From Aplectana chamaeleonis (taxonomy: Eukaryota; Nematoda; Chromadorea; Rhabditida; Cosmocercidae): a DNA stretch of 64,000 bases. A program made the translations under genes and the position numbers. Shown in pieces: positions 33,061 through 44,475 of this stretch. The notes under the pieces were generated by a model. The model did not search any database. It was not told the DNA's origin and saw only the letters and a list, made by a program, of their open reading frames with translations. The stretch is from positions 86,700 to 150,699 of the forward strand of contig JAPDOI010001710.1 of the NCBI GenBank assembly GCA_029168955.1. The letters are read 5' to 3'. Within the stretch, counting starts at the first letter, position 1. Each line of letters starts with the position of its first letter.

Positions 33061-34650
33061 GTCACAAAAATGGGCGTGGCATGAGAGGAGAGTTTCTGGT
33101 TGTAGTTAAAGCACACGAAAATGGACTAGTTATTCCGTGTTCTGCTCTATAGATCCGTTCAAGACCACTTAATTTTAATAGTGTCTCTAACAGCGGAAGA
33201 CGGTGTAACTCGTTCTTTTTTGGGTATTCGATCCACATGGCCGTGGTTTTTAGCTCATGATTCTTCAGGCTGTAGATGACACGCCCATTTATGTAACTAT
33301 CAAACCACTTTTTTTTGGAATTCCCGAAAAACTGCTGTTGTTGTTGTCCATTCTGTTTGCTTGCTGCCAGCCAAGATTCATTAGTTACGAGATTGGGCGT
33401 GGTCAATCCACCACAGTTCCGAAAACGGATGTATTGCCGGTGAAAAAGCGTAGTGATTAGTTGAAATTTTATAAACCAGCGATATCGTTCTGTGGTTTGT
33501 TGTTGGGAATTTTAGCAGCGGAGAAGAGGCCACGCCCCTTTTTGTAACCAGCAGACCACATTTGTAAATTTTGGCTCTGAAGGGGCATCTGAAGTTGAGC
33601 CTGATCACCATCTTGAGCCAACATCGGCTATGACATAGTCTAAACATAGTATTGTTTTTTTTTGCACCAATTGATTAAATCCGAAAATGGGCGTGGCTAA
33701 GAGAATTTGTGTATAAAAAAAACTGAAAATTTGAAGTTTAGAGACCTAGATACTCAATAAACAAATAAACATTTCAAAACATTGAAAAAATGTATGAGTT
33801 GATGAAAAAGGATAAATAAAAATGATTTAAATAGATAAATAAGCAAATGACTTCTTTCTATGTTCATATCACTCATTTTTCTATATAAATCAGCAGTATA
33901 AGAAATTGTTACGGAAATGGGCGTGGCCACATGGCTATGTTCAGAAAAATAGTAGTTGTAGAGACCCAAATAAAGGATAACCTATAGAGTTATCAAAAAC
34001 GTATTTTTTTCTGGTTTTCCTTTGAGGAGCTTTGACAAGTATGCAGCTGGTCATAACACGCCCATTTCTGTGATTTTGATTGAATAGAAGCCTGGATACA
34101 TCTTCAAAATTTGTTAGCCTGAGATATTCGGGCTTCTTTTCCAAGAAAATACCGTATCTCCCATTTTCTTAGTAGCACACAATGGTTACGAAAATGGGCG
34201 TGGCTTCATTCAAAGGTACAGAGTTGGGATGGATATTTGCTGAAGGCGATGAAGATTTAGTTGGTTGACAAGTGCCTCTAGCGTGAGATTTCTTTCCATA
34301 CGCATGCGCACGCAAGAAAACTGGCGTTGCGGGATGCCACGCCCATTTTCGTGACCATTAGGATCTATTCCCATTTAATGATGTCTACCTCGGAACGCAG
34401 CTAAATGGTGGTATGATAATTTATTCCTCTATATCTGCTGGTTAAAACTAGACTAGAATCGCTTAACAGGGACAAAGGTTAGTTACGGAAATGGGCGTGG
34501 CCACATCAAAGTGGTTACGAAAATGCATAGGTGTTGTAGAATCTTAAATGAGGGGCAATTTATGGACAGGCTAAAACTGTATGTATTCCATTTTTTTCTA
34601 TATCAAACGATTTGGCAAGTAACTCTCAATGCCAGGCCCCTTTCCGTAAC
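33060..34650. repeat. Spaced array of AAATGGGCGTGGC motifs
   Basis: The motif (g/c)AAATGGGCGTGGC or its complement GCCACGCCCATTT occurs, with small changes, near 33072, 33278, 33392, 33527, 33687, 33918, 34055, 34192, 34338, 34490 and 34635. The spacing is 114-231 bp, mostly 135-150, in mixed orientation. Sequence between motifs is AT-rich and not obviously repeated. GGGCGTGGC matches the known consensus for KLF/Sp zinc-finger factors. Isolated copies also occur at about 57318, 59440 and 59532. Frames crossing the array are not credited. Confidence 0.75.
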
Positions 34651-35200
34651 TTCCGTGTGGCACCGGAACGTGCAAACCCAATGCAATTTTCTTTTGATGT
34701 TTCTTTCCCTTTTGTGTAATCCGCGTTATCTGTGTAGCCTTCCCCGTGTACCTCATGCGGATAGATGTGAATTTGCCAGAGTGCTGACGTGGAACTTTTT
34801 TGCAGGCGCCGCCGCATGCACTTTCAGTACGCGTTTTGTGGGCGGAGCGGCGTCAGAGGGCCGCCTGCCGCCTCAGAATTTGCCCCTCTCTCAGTGCAAT
34901 AACGACACACACTCTGGGAGTTCTCCAGCCTCTGCTTTCACTTTCTCTGCCTGATAAATTGCGCCCTGTTCTTCGAAGAACTCACGTCGACAGCTCCGTC
35001 TTTCAGACTTTCCATCTTCGAAAATTGGTCTTTTCACCTTTGGTGCCTTTGATGGATAGGTCAGGGCAGTGGGTGTTCGCGTAATTGGGAAAGGGAGCTA
35101 ATTTTGTCCCAGAAATCAATCACAGACCAATATTCATTTCAACGCCGAAAATATTTTTCTCTGCTCAGGTTTTCCTTTCCTGGATTGATTGATGATGCCT
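34651..35200. other. Coding-like but unresolved stretch
   Basis: After an acceptor-like ttttttgcag at about 34805 all three plus frames are open for 31 to 94 codons, so no frame can be preferred. No partner exon was found. Confidence 0.25.
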
Positions 35201-35207
35201 TCTGCAG

Positions 35208-35668
35208 CAAATTCCTTCTCGCTGGGTTTTTGGGAGGAGGTCCATTGCGTATGTAGAGCTTTCGACAGGATCTGGTTCAAGAGACCTACCGCGACATCGC
35301 AAACACGCAACGGACCAGAAATATGCGTTTCAAACGTGGGACCACGATTTGCTATGGTTTTCGACTTACCGAATTCCGATTTTTGCTTGCCGAAAAACGC
35401 CTCAACTTAAGAAAACATAGGAAATACCTACAATGTCAAGTTTTCATCCAAACCCTTATCTAGCTTTTATCCGAATCCTAAAATTTACCATGTTCTTAAG
35501 AACCCTGCTTATTCCCGTTTGCGATCGGTGCTGTTGGGGAACAACGAGTGCTTGCGAGGTCACGGGAGATTTTCTAAACAAATGCCCTCCGGAAAATTCT
35601 CTGTCCCTACTTTTCGTAATTCCTATATCACGAGAGATCCTAAATTTCGCCTCCATCGGGCTTCATGA
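35208..35668 (+). other. Two possible exons, product unknown
   Basis: After the acceptor-like ccttctgcag at 35207 a frame runs 70 codons to TAG 35418-35420, including SIAYVELSTGSGSRDL and YAFQTWDHDLLWFSTYRI. A second frame, 35501-35668, follows ttcttaag and reads GRFSKQMPSGKFSVPTF. Competing frames overlap both (an ATG-started 88-codon frame at 35433-35699), so the assignment is tentative. No family recognised. Confidence 0.2.
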
Positions 35669-36193
35669 CGTTCCAAAATATTGTTCCAAACTTGGTTGAA
35701 AACTTTTCGTAGTGGGGGAGGGATTATTTTGTGTGCTGAAGATGCACGGACCTGGGGCGCGTGTTCAGCAGTCAAAATTACCCCGCTGGCTGTATTGTAT
35801 CTACCTCAGAGGTAGCATATGCATGCACACAAAAGTGGTTGAGATAGCAGCTTTAATTGAGTCTCAATAGAACGCTCACACCATTGGAAGCGCCAAAAAC
35901 GAGTCAAAATCACCGCAGTTCAGCCGGATTGGACCAGCAAAACATGCAGTCTCCGCCCACTTTCTCTACAGTCCCCGCCCATCGACGCGAACTCGCCAAA
36001 ATTAACTGCACAATCTTTAATATTTTTGCATCCAAGAACGTTAGTGTTACAGTGCAGACCGGAAGATCTTTTTGGCTTCGCCATCTCAACCGTGTGTCGG
36101 CTTCGCTATTTAAACCGAGCGCGTATGCTGTGGCTGGAAGCCACTCTTCCATTCCCATTCCAATAATGAAGCCAATGTCAGTTTGAAATTCTT

Positions 36194-36405
36194 AGGCGGT
36201 TCTCGGCCACGAGTAGTCGAACTGTTTGGCTCGTATTCCCGAACTGCGGATCGGCTTCTGTTGCTGTCCAGGCCACTGCTACTGCTGTCCGAGCTCCTCC
36301 ATTCGCCCACACAGCAAGAGCAGTGGTCCGGAGATTGGAGAACGAGCCGACCTGTAAGGCGGCTTCGATTCCTGTTTGAGGCGGCTAGGGGCTGAGAATC
36401 GCCCG
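36194..36405. mobile_element. Foldback element (AGGCG...CGCC), copy B
   Basis: Ends aggcggttctcggcc and gctgagaatcgccc pair in inverted orientation, and the inner gagaacgagccgac pairs loosely with the left arm. It resembles 15726-16017 at the ends (agaatcgcc, ggcggct). It overlaps minus- and plus-strand frames that I do not credit. Confidence 0.5.
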
Positions 36406-36419
36406 AGTGGTGCTACCTC

Positions 36420-37550
36420 CGAACCTTTCGATTCATGTCACAAAATGCGTGTGTTCTGCCTCTTATGTTTTGGAAATCGACAGATAGGTCTCAAATTCGT
36501 GTTAAGTACCCTTCGTAACCCCCACAGTGGAATTTTGAGCCAAGTCTGAGACATACCAAAGTACTGTAAACCCACCGTAACCTACCGTGACCTATCTAGA
36601 ATCGACGACTGGATCTTTAATCTGTGTTAGGCTTTTCAAATAACCCCGACAGGGAACTTTCGAGCTCGATATTTCTAAAACCCAAAAACTTCAAGCTCAT
36701 CTCACCCAAAATTCTTATAGGAAAGACTTCCCTTTTAGACTGAATGTGTTCAACCTTGGATGGTATACTCGAATTCCAAATCCAAGACTGCTTCAGGAAA
36801 ATGACATTGCTATTAGATCATCTAAAATTTCTAGACAACTTTTCCTTATTAACCGGCAGCTGGTGCAGACCTTCTGATTCGTTGATTTCTAAAGTGGTGT
36901 GTACGATTCTTGGAATAAGGAAACCCACGGTTTCCAGTGAGAATTACGCCATTTCTTCTCATCCGCGAGCAAGCACATACAAGTTCGGGACAAATTACAA
37001 AGTCAAACGAACACGAAGAATGTTGATGGCTAGGCTGGAGCTCCTCTCAGTCTGAGCCGATATCATCGCAGCTAATCAGAAACAATTCCATCCTCGTGAC
37101 TTTTCCTGTAGCAAAAACTTGTTGTTGTGGCAATTATCATCAGCTTAGAGACGAAGATTTTCTCAGCGTCAGCGTTAGCATTCGTATTAATCGTGCACAC
37201 TTCCTACGTGAATTCTGGAGGCGTCGCGTCTAAGTGGTGCGGACGTCATCAGACGATGCGCCTACAAATCAGATGACGCAATGTGTTGGAATTCACCTGT
37301 TTCGGGGTAAACCGGGCTCTGAGAACCTCGAGAGGCTTGACTAGAGCAGGCCTTCTTTCTAAAATCTCTCTGAAAATTCGTTACTAGAAAACGTTGGGAA
37401 AGGAAATCATGGCAGACTCTCATTTTGAATAAGGGGATGAAAGAGGCGCACCGTTGTTCAAGTTCAAGAGTTACTGGGTACATAATGCAGGGACAGCAAT
37501 GCTTTGAGAAAAAAACGGCTCCCACCTTACTGTGTTACTGTATGTAGAGT
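36420..37550. other. No supported gene
   Basis: 36480-36680 carries the gtaacctaccgtgacc-type repeat also seen at 49040-49240. Two overlapping plus frames (36744-37055 and an ATG-less one about 36640-36877) are open, but no splice partner or motif favours either. Confidence 0.3.
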
Positions 37551-37599
37551 ACGATCCCCTACCGCCTGTCGACAGTCTAACCCTACTTGACCGACCATT

Positions 37600-39055
37600 T
37601 TTCCTGTAAACGACAGGTGAATACTTAGCCTTCGACGACCCCCTCCCCCCTCTTCTTCCTCGTATCTTGATTACTATTCTTTGAACTGCGCAATATTCCT
37701 TTGAAGGACGCAACGCGGTCCTCGGATGACCATCCGTACCACCAAACGAATTCTTGCTGACCTGTCTCCGAGTGATGCCCATGGGCGACCCCTGACCCTT
37801 CCTACGTGTAGCGCGACCATCCACTTCAATGGGGTGACCCCTGAACTTATTGTTCAACTAATATTGGATGTTCTCCTCAAGACGGCTTGCGGACCTTCTC
37901 TGTCATACCTGGAGCGACTGCGGATTTCCCGAACTACCCCATATGCCATGTGTATACGGAAAACCCTCCATAAGGTCACCCTGCACTATCAGGAAACTCT
38001 TACCTGGGGCGGCATGCATGAACGCAGCGAACGGTGTCAGGGAGCCGCTCCGCGTGCCATGCGCGCAACGTCGAGCAACGGGGTGGCCCCGAATTTCGTG
38101 GCGTGTATTGAGGTCCCCGTTTTCCGGCCCCCCCCGTTGCTCGACGCTGCGCGCATGGCACGTGGAGCGGCTCCCTGACACCGTTCGCTGCGTTCATGCA
38201 TGCCGCCCCTGAACTTAGGGCGACTTCTCACCCTCCCGGAAGACGCATTCTGTCAGAGGTATCTCTCAAAATTTTGGGCACTACCAAGTAATGTAGTGCG
38301 CGTCTTCCGTGGAATCTATTCTAACAGTTCTCGAAGTACTTGAAATCCCATCAAAGAGGAACCCTCTTTAATCTACTGACCTCTCAGCCCAGTTCATTAA
38401 TATCGTACCTCTGACTGAAAAAGCTTCATGTGACCACTAGCACAGCTAACTTCCTATCCTGTAGCTTGGAGACTTGCCCATGCTGATTATGAGGCGATTT
38501 CCAATCCCCTAGGGCGGCGCAATTTCCAGTAGGGTGGCCGTCCATCTCACCGATTGATATATACTTCCGTACAACTACCAACCTCCAGAGTTCCCCTCAA
38601 ACGCCTACTAGTCGAGCAATCCTATCTCCTTCCCAACGTAATCCCTCCGGCATAAAAGCGCATTCCGTTTTTCTCAACCTAACAACTTTATGCGATACCT
38701 TTAGCGTCCCTGGGGAAGCTCCCTACAACACAAGAGACATGCTGCCTTTGTTCACAGGGCAACCGCTCTCTCTTCTCTCTGAAGACACTTCTTTTCATGG
38801 TGACGCCTTGGGGTTAGTTCAGGATCTTTTCCTTCTTGACTGTGCCCAGAGACTCATTACAATGCTATCCTTGCGAGTTATGAATTGAGAGGACAGTTTC
38901 GAGGACAGCGAATAACACCAAAACACTTTGGAGTTCACCTGAAAGATCATTGGGTAGAAAGAAATCTCAACATCATGTCTTTGACAGTCTTGATTTACAC
39001 TGGCGACAAAATTAGAATAGGCATCTCGCAAAGGTTCTACGTGCTAATAGTGTAA
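37600..39055 (+). other. C-rich coding-like tract, probably a decayed ORF
   Basis: The plus strand is pyrimidine-rich and several frames stay open in succession. 37726-38000 contains TPELIVQLILDVLLKTACGP. After the inserted foldback the frame reads LPEDAFCQRYLSKFWALPSN. 38493-38888 is 131 codons without a start and includes DMLPLFTGQPLSLLSEDTSF. About 38840-39052 includes ITPKHFGVHLKDHWVERNLN. Frames shift between segments, so any protein here is broken. Base bias lowers stop frequency on this strand, so some openness is expected by chance. No family recognised. Confidence 0.25.
38004..38211. mobile_element. Foldback element CTGGGGCGGCATGCATG
   Basis: A nearly perfect 208-bp palindrome. Left end CTGGGGCGGCATGCATGAAC is matched by GTTCATGCATGCCGCCCCTG on the right. 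Inner arms cggtgtcagggagccgctcc and the inverse follow, with a short unpaired centre. The family also has a member at 59121-59385 and, with diverged ends, 58184-60273. Four overlapping open frames are palindrome artefacts. Confidence 0.88.
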
Positions 39056-39185
39056 CCTTGATTACCCATTGCCACTTGAACCCATAGTTCCTCGTCTCAC
39101 TGCGGCTTATTAAGCTTCCTAGATTTGGCTTTGGCTAGGAAAGGATCTCTGATAACCAGTAGAGTAGTAGTTCCTTATTGTGTTG

Positions 39186-40018
39186 ATGTTGAGGCTAGCT
39201 TCTCGATCGGCTTCGTCGTCTGTGCTGCTGTCGGTGCTTTCTCCTCCTCCCGTGACTGGCGGGCCGCCGCGGCGGTCTGACTCTGAAGCCGTCAACAGAC
39301 ACAGCCCGTGTAGCCCCGCCCCACGGTGGCGGGCCATTGCCATGACATTGCCATCATCAGCAGCAAGGAAGCCGGCGGCGTCTGGGGTTTCCTCTTACAA
39401 AGTACAACTGTCCGAAGTCTGCTCATGTCCCAATCTCTGAATTGTTGACTTGCTTTGGCCGACATTAGTCTTTCATCCTTCCCAGACAGCAGTGTTGTTC
39501 CATGTGATTGTTCGTGAAAGTGTCTTCGGTTGTTCATGTGAAGTCATCAGACATAATAGATTTCTCATTTCAGAAAATGTTCATCATTCAGTCTAACAAG
39601 CCCAGTTACTGTGGACATACATTCGCGTCCAGTTCTTGCCATACAGAGTACGACGGCAAGGTTGGTTCAGACACACATCAGTTGGCTGATGTTGCCCTCT
39701 GATCAGCTGCTTCTGTTCCAGGAGGAAGCCGCTCTTCAGGCCAAGACCTCAATCGGCGGTCTGTCAAGGGGGCTTCGCCGCACTGGAAGTAATCTTTCTG
39801 AGCTCTCAGTGACCACCATCTGTGACTCGGATGCCACACAGGTGGGCAATATATTTTTGGTGGAATTTTTTTCTAATGTATATGATGCTGAAATGAATTC
39901 AGTTTCGGGTTCTAAGAGCTCTGAAAATTTTTGTCAATCTCAGTTGAAACGTAGAATAATTTTAAAATTACCTAATCTAAATACTTATCACACTGTGTCG
40001 AATTCAAATTCCACATAA
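39186..40018 (+). CDS. Candidate four-exon gene, about 165 residues, unknown
   Basis: Exons 39186-39401 (ATG start, 72 codons), 39574-39660 (29), 39722-39841 (40) and 39944-40018 (24 plus TAA) join entirely in phase 0. Introns are gtacaa to catttcag (172 bp), gttggt to ctgttccag (61 bp) and gtgggc to caatctcag (102 bp). The last intron is a multiple of three without stops, so retention would add 34 residues. The protein begins MLRLASRSASSSVLLSVLSP (possible targeting sequence), is Pro/Ser/Arg-rich, then reads FIIQSNKPSYCGHTFASSSC and GLRRTGSNLSELSVTTICDS, a Ser/Thr-rich region with basic phosphorylation-type context (RRTGS). It looks mostly disordered. No domain was recognised. The first donor is weak, and a competing minus frame covers exon 1. 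Confidence 0.42.
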
Positions 40019-41318
40019 AATCTATCCATTTGGTCCCATTGATTGAAATACGCCAGATGGCGATAGGCGTTGCGCGGACCTAAGAGCACCTCCAACTTCA
40101 GTGGCCTAGAATTTTCTGCGTGCAGGCGCTTCTCGGTTGTTGATTCGCCCCGCTCCGTATTTCGCAATCCTTGTTAATTTTCGCTCTCCTTCTTTTCTTC
40201 CTCTATCAACATGTTTTCCCGTCGACATACGTCATGTTGTGCGTTTTCGATAACTGAAATTTTCTTTAAACGATTTTTTTCGATATGGTATTTTCTAGTT
40301 TTCATGACTGTTCTGGCCATTCGGAGCAAAGGACTTGAAAGAGTATTTGAGTCTTATCTGAATAGAATTCAAATATTTAGAATGAAACCATAAAGGAACT
40401 CCTTTGTATATTGTTCGACTAACTAGAAAAAAGTTTGTTACCAGTTTCTTCTAGAAAAATAGTTTTGATGATCGTCTTCTGTGCAAGACTGCAGTACTCC
40501 CATGTTCACTATTTATTAGAAATATTTGGTTCTCGTAAATATTCCATTCGCAAGGTGTACTAGCAGTTCGAGTTGGGAAAAGGAAGTTCAGTTCTATCGA
40601 TCAATTGGCTAAAAAATCTGAAGTTTTCCTGCACAAGACCTGAACGTCACATTTTTAAAATTTATGTATGATTTGAATTCAAAATTTACCGTGACAATTT
40701 TTGTTGGATAAATATGAATGAGCTTACCCTAGCTGTGATTCGGATATTTTTCGGCTGTACTGTGCTGTAGGTGCTCATAGAGGAAAATAGATCAATAGGA
40801 AAGTTATGATCGTTATTTTTGGACGTGAACTCATGAACAATATGGAAAAGTGCATCTTTTTTAGACACTACGAATAATAGCGATAATATATAATAACCAG
40901 AAACGAAATAATAATGGAAACCATGATGATTTCACGGGGAACATGGTCAATTGCACGTTTTGTTAAATACACACACCTTTTCGAGGCAGGGCCTGTAAGA
41001 TCTATTGCGGACTTTGAAAAGAGAGATGACAAGAGACGAGAAGATATTTCATTTTCTTTCAACGTGTAAGCCTCGCTCTGGAAAGATTCGGGTTCACTTG
41101 CAAAATTGGGTTGTAGCGTTTCAGTTTGAACTTGTTGAATCTCATGATAGGATATTCGAAATCCCTGAAAACTCCCAAACGGCCTTTTTTATCTTCTCAT
41201 GTGGGAGACGCTGCGTGCAAAGACATCACACGTTGCAGTAGTCAAATGGCCGTGAAAATTTGGTGGTCGAATGTCATCGCGCTGCATTTGTGGCTGCGAT
41301 GAAATAGTATCCTTGCAA
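40019..41318. other. No supported gene
   Basis: Short open frames only (such as 40211-40393, 60 codons with one hydrophobic segment). No splice pair or repeat is recognisable, apart from weak relatedness of the 3' end to the ATTTAGTCT MITE that starts at 41319. Confidence 0.3.
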
Positions 41319-41452
41319 AGTTTAGTCTTGCGAATGGACGGAGCGGCTTAGGTAGGCCGTCGCGCGCGATCAAAACCTCGCTGTCCGGTGGTAAAGCGAA
41401 CGCCGCATGGCCCAACGAAATGATCGCGCCTCGTTCACTCACTGGACTAAAC
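41319..41452. mobile_element. ATTTAGTCT MITE, copy A
   Basis: Ends gtttagtcttgcgaatgg and cactggactaaac are inverse. The core ggtaggccgtcgcgcgcgat resembles 63134-63257, 46953-47075 and 56881-57004. It lies just upstream of the three-exon gene at 41554. Confidence 0.6.
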
Positions 41453-41553
41453 TTGATTAGTAGACCATACATTCTAGGTCCTGAAAATTCCTGGAGATCA
41501 CTAAAATTTTGCACAGGGGAATATCAAGTTCTGTCAAACTTTCCTCTGAAATT

Positions 41554-44475
41554 ATGCCGAAACAATTGGTCCAGAGTTTGTTCGGAAAAAAAGAACGTTT
41601 CCTTCCGCGTCCGCTTCCCATTAATCGCTCGCGTTCGTTTGCGTTTCCTCGTTCTGTTGTTGTTGCTAGAATGATGTTGTCCCCGGAGCGCGTTGTTTAC
41701 GCTCTAGCTGTGAGTAGTGTATTTCTCTCCCTCTGTGGCGTATTTTTAGAAAAAGCCAGCTAGATGAGTTTCTCCTATTGCTGATATCTCACTGTGAAAG
41801 TGTCTGGAATATGACGTTTTGTCTGGCATATATCCAATTTTCCCATTAAGGGTGTTGATTAGACCTTCGACGTCATTTCTGGTGTCATTTGACGTGCTTA
41901 ATTGTCGTTCATTCGTGAGCTCTATTTGAGTGTTCTTGAATGGGACGAAGAAATGCCGTAATATAGGAGTGAATAGAGCGAAATACTGAGAACATTACAC
42001 GTTTCCAATTAACTTCGGCTCTAGTCTAGGTGTGGCTAATATTCAAATCAGAAACGGTTTAGGTTTATTTCTTTCCTTTTTCGAGGAATCTGTAAAAATT
42101 CCAGCACGCGAAACTGACGTTTCTGTATTAAAACGTAAAATTCTTTGTAAAATAGAAGGCGAGACAGAATGCTTCGATGAATTCCGATCAACTCCAAGTT
42201 AGTTTTATGTATACCTCATCTCATCCTTACTCACTTTTCAGATCGAGCTCGACTTCGTCGTGAAGTCCACTCAGCAGGTTTTCGTTCGTGTTGAGACGCC
42301 CTGCGGTGAACAGGGCACGTTGGAGTTCGGCGAGCACGTCCAAGCGCAAGTATTTCGTCCAAAGCAGCACGGCTGTGGCAACGGCTCTTGGAAAATCGAC
42401 GTCTATCAGCTGATCGAAAACAGGTTTGTTTAGCTCTCCATCGTCTAGCGCACGTGAAGTCCTGGCTGGAACCTCATTTCATCCACATTCACCACTACTG
42501 TGACTGCCCGCCTCGACTAACTGGTTTAGTTCGACCGGAACTATGAGAGACATAAATTTGGCTGTAAGCGGTGTGTGTGACGCGGGCGGTATGGAATGTG
42601 CGCTCTAGCGGGCTCACTTTTTGAGATATGGTTTTATTACTGTGATAGAACCTGTTATTCAAACGCATCGAAGGTGATTGACCTCAGACCAAAAATTTAT
42701 GGAAAATTATACCGTATCTAGCACGGCCATCTCAGGAGTTGCCGCTAGGTTCCAAATGGAAAGAAAGGCGATCCCCGGTAGCCCGAAAACGGAAGCATTC
42801 CAAACCATCTCAAGCGGGCAACGGAGTTATGCTATGTTATGTTATGCCATTTAATAAGCTAGATATCTTCCAATGTCATTCCATCAGGGCGTTGTTAATG
42901 GGCGCCAAATATCGTTTGTTTTATCGTTCGCTCGCTTATCACTGTCCCAATTTCCACCCGCGCTTTTTGTTTACCGCACGGCTGCGTTGCGGCGCACCGA
43001 TTGAATGGCACGTACTATATTAGTTACAACTTAGGGAATTACCGTGACCAGTTGACCCGGAATTGAGTGCGGCAAAACATTTTTCAGCAGAGGATTTTTT
43101 GGGGTTTTTAAAGGTAGGATTCTCATCATTGGCGTTCGTCTCAGGTTTATCTGATCTAAGCGGTATTCATTCGAGTGTTTTTCTTCAGCCTGAAAGAGGT
43201 AGGGAGCGAGGTAAGGAAGTCTGCCAATCTGTGGGCTCGCGAAGAAAAGTAGGCTACAGGGGTCAATAAACGGATTTATGGTCGTACGCCAGTTTTAAAA
43301 ACTCAGTGAATAGACGGCTAGACAGAGGCTAGACAAAATATTCTATTAGTGGAGGCGTACAGACTGGTATTTCATCTTTTCCGCTCCAAACAACAGCAGG
43401 GTGGGTCGGGATTGGCGGGCAATACACGACAACAGACATCTCTCCACGGCTGGGTTGTTGTTATTGTTGCTAAAATTGCACCCTGTTGAAGGTTGAGTTG
43501 CACCGGGGTGCGGGTGATTGCTTCCTTGTTAACATTACAGTAGTGTTTTTCTCATTTGCAGGTATTGCAAGTAATTTCACTGGCACATATTCTGTCTACC
43601 ATGAATGTCAAAAATTTCATTGTTTCTGGATTCCTGATATTACCTATTCGACTTTTTTGCGTTTAATTCGATAGAACCCAGTTTCTAAGAACCACTTCCC
43701 TCAAAGTAAGCACATGAATAAAAAAACAGCTATTTATTGCGTAAACTCCAGGCCAGATAGTGCCCGATAAGAAACGTGGAACCAACGACTGTGTACATAG
43801 ACAAACAGTTCAGCCCCTGTTGGTTAAAGTGTTGATCGGACAGGTTTATTTGGGGGGGGGGGGGCGAAAATTGAGATTCGAATTTTAAAAAGTGCATAAG
43901 TGAAAAGCGAAAGTTCGTAATGTAACGTGACATAACATTACATTAGGTGGCATACCATAGTTAGCTTACCATAACATAACATCTGATGACATGACATGAT
44001 TCAACTTAACAGTACATAGATTAACATGGCATTCCACAACCTTATACAAAACGATGTAAGATAACCAGACGTAGCAAAATATCAGCACAGCAAAACATTT
44101 ATTGACATTGCACAACATTTCGAAACATTGCACAAAATTGTGTAATTTGAACAAAACATAGCACGAGAAGACAAATAATAGCATAACCTAACATTATGTT
44201 ACATAATATAGCACAGCATAATAGAAGAATAAATGATGCATCAGCTAATTGTGAGGTTCCAGTTGGGAAGAGAGCAGTGTTGTAATTAAGCACAGTATTT
44301 TTCACAATTTTATTGCTGTTTTTTTTTCAGCGAAACCGTGCTCTCAACCGTTTCCATGCCTATCAATGGAGTTGGCATCTTATACTTTTCCGTTGGTGAT
44401 GATCTTCATCCAGTCCTAGTCGGAAAAGAGTTCCTTCGAATGAGCGGAGTCTGTCGCAAGCATTGCTGCGCTTGA
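41554..44475 (+). CDS. Three-exon gene, 160 residues; orphan, best gene model here
   Basis: Exon 1 is 41554-41709 (ATG start, 52 codons) ending CTAGCT|GTGAGT. Exon 2 is 42242-42423 after tcacttttcag. Exon 3 is 44331-44475 after tttttttcag, ending in TGA. Phases are 0 and 2 and the frame is continuous. Exon 2 is distinctly GC-richer than the introns. Exon 1 encodes a basic N terminus, then RSVVVARMMLSPERVVYALA, possibly a membrane or targeting segment. Exon 2 reads IELDFVVKSTQQVFVRVETP and contains a Cys pair in KQHGCGNGSWKIDVYQLIE. Exon 3 reads GVGILYFSVGDDLHPVLVGK and ends GVCRKHCCA. I recognise no family. An upstream frame also reaches 41517 behind cacag, so the start could be further 5'. 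The 1.9-kb second intron holds a degenerate AACAT repeat. Confidence 0.6.
42424..44330 (+). other. Large intron 2 of the 41554-44475 gene
   Basis: This 1.9-kb intron starts gtttgt and ends in an eight-T run plus cag. It contains a G-rich homopolymer (about 43853-43864), a degenerate AACAT-word stretch at 43925-44225, and an acceptor (ctcatttgcag) near 43560 followed by a 36-codon frame. That internal frame does not fit exon 2 in phase, so it is not proposed as an alternative exon. Confidence 0.45.
43925..44225. repeat. Degenerate AACAT-word repeat
   Basis: Words aacataacat, acatgacatg and agcacagcataat recur, like a decayed version of the array at 23716-24238. It lies inside the second intron of the 41554-44475 gene. 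Confidence 0.6.

Noticed and set aside
34511..34954. 147-codon open frame
   Set aside because: Starts within the GGGCGTGGC array and crosses an acceptor-like site after which all three frames are open; no preferred frame.
37868..38231. Several overlapping frames on both strands with HERSERCQGAAP-like peptides
   Set aside because: They cross the 208-bp perfect palindrome at 38004-38211, which makes both strands read alike.
43538..43674. Possible alternative terminal exon inside intron 2 of the orphan gene (acceptor ctcatttgcag)
   Set aside because: The phase after exon 2 gives a stop after three codons; the attractive frame cannot be joined.
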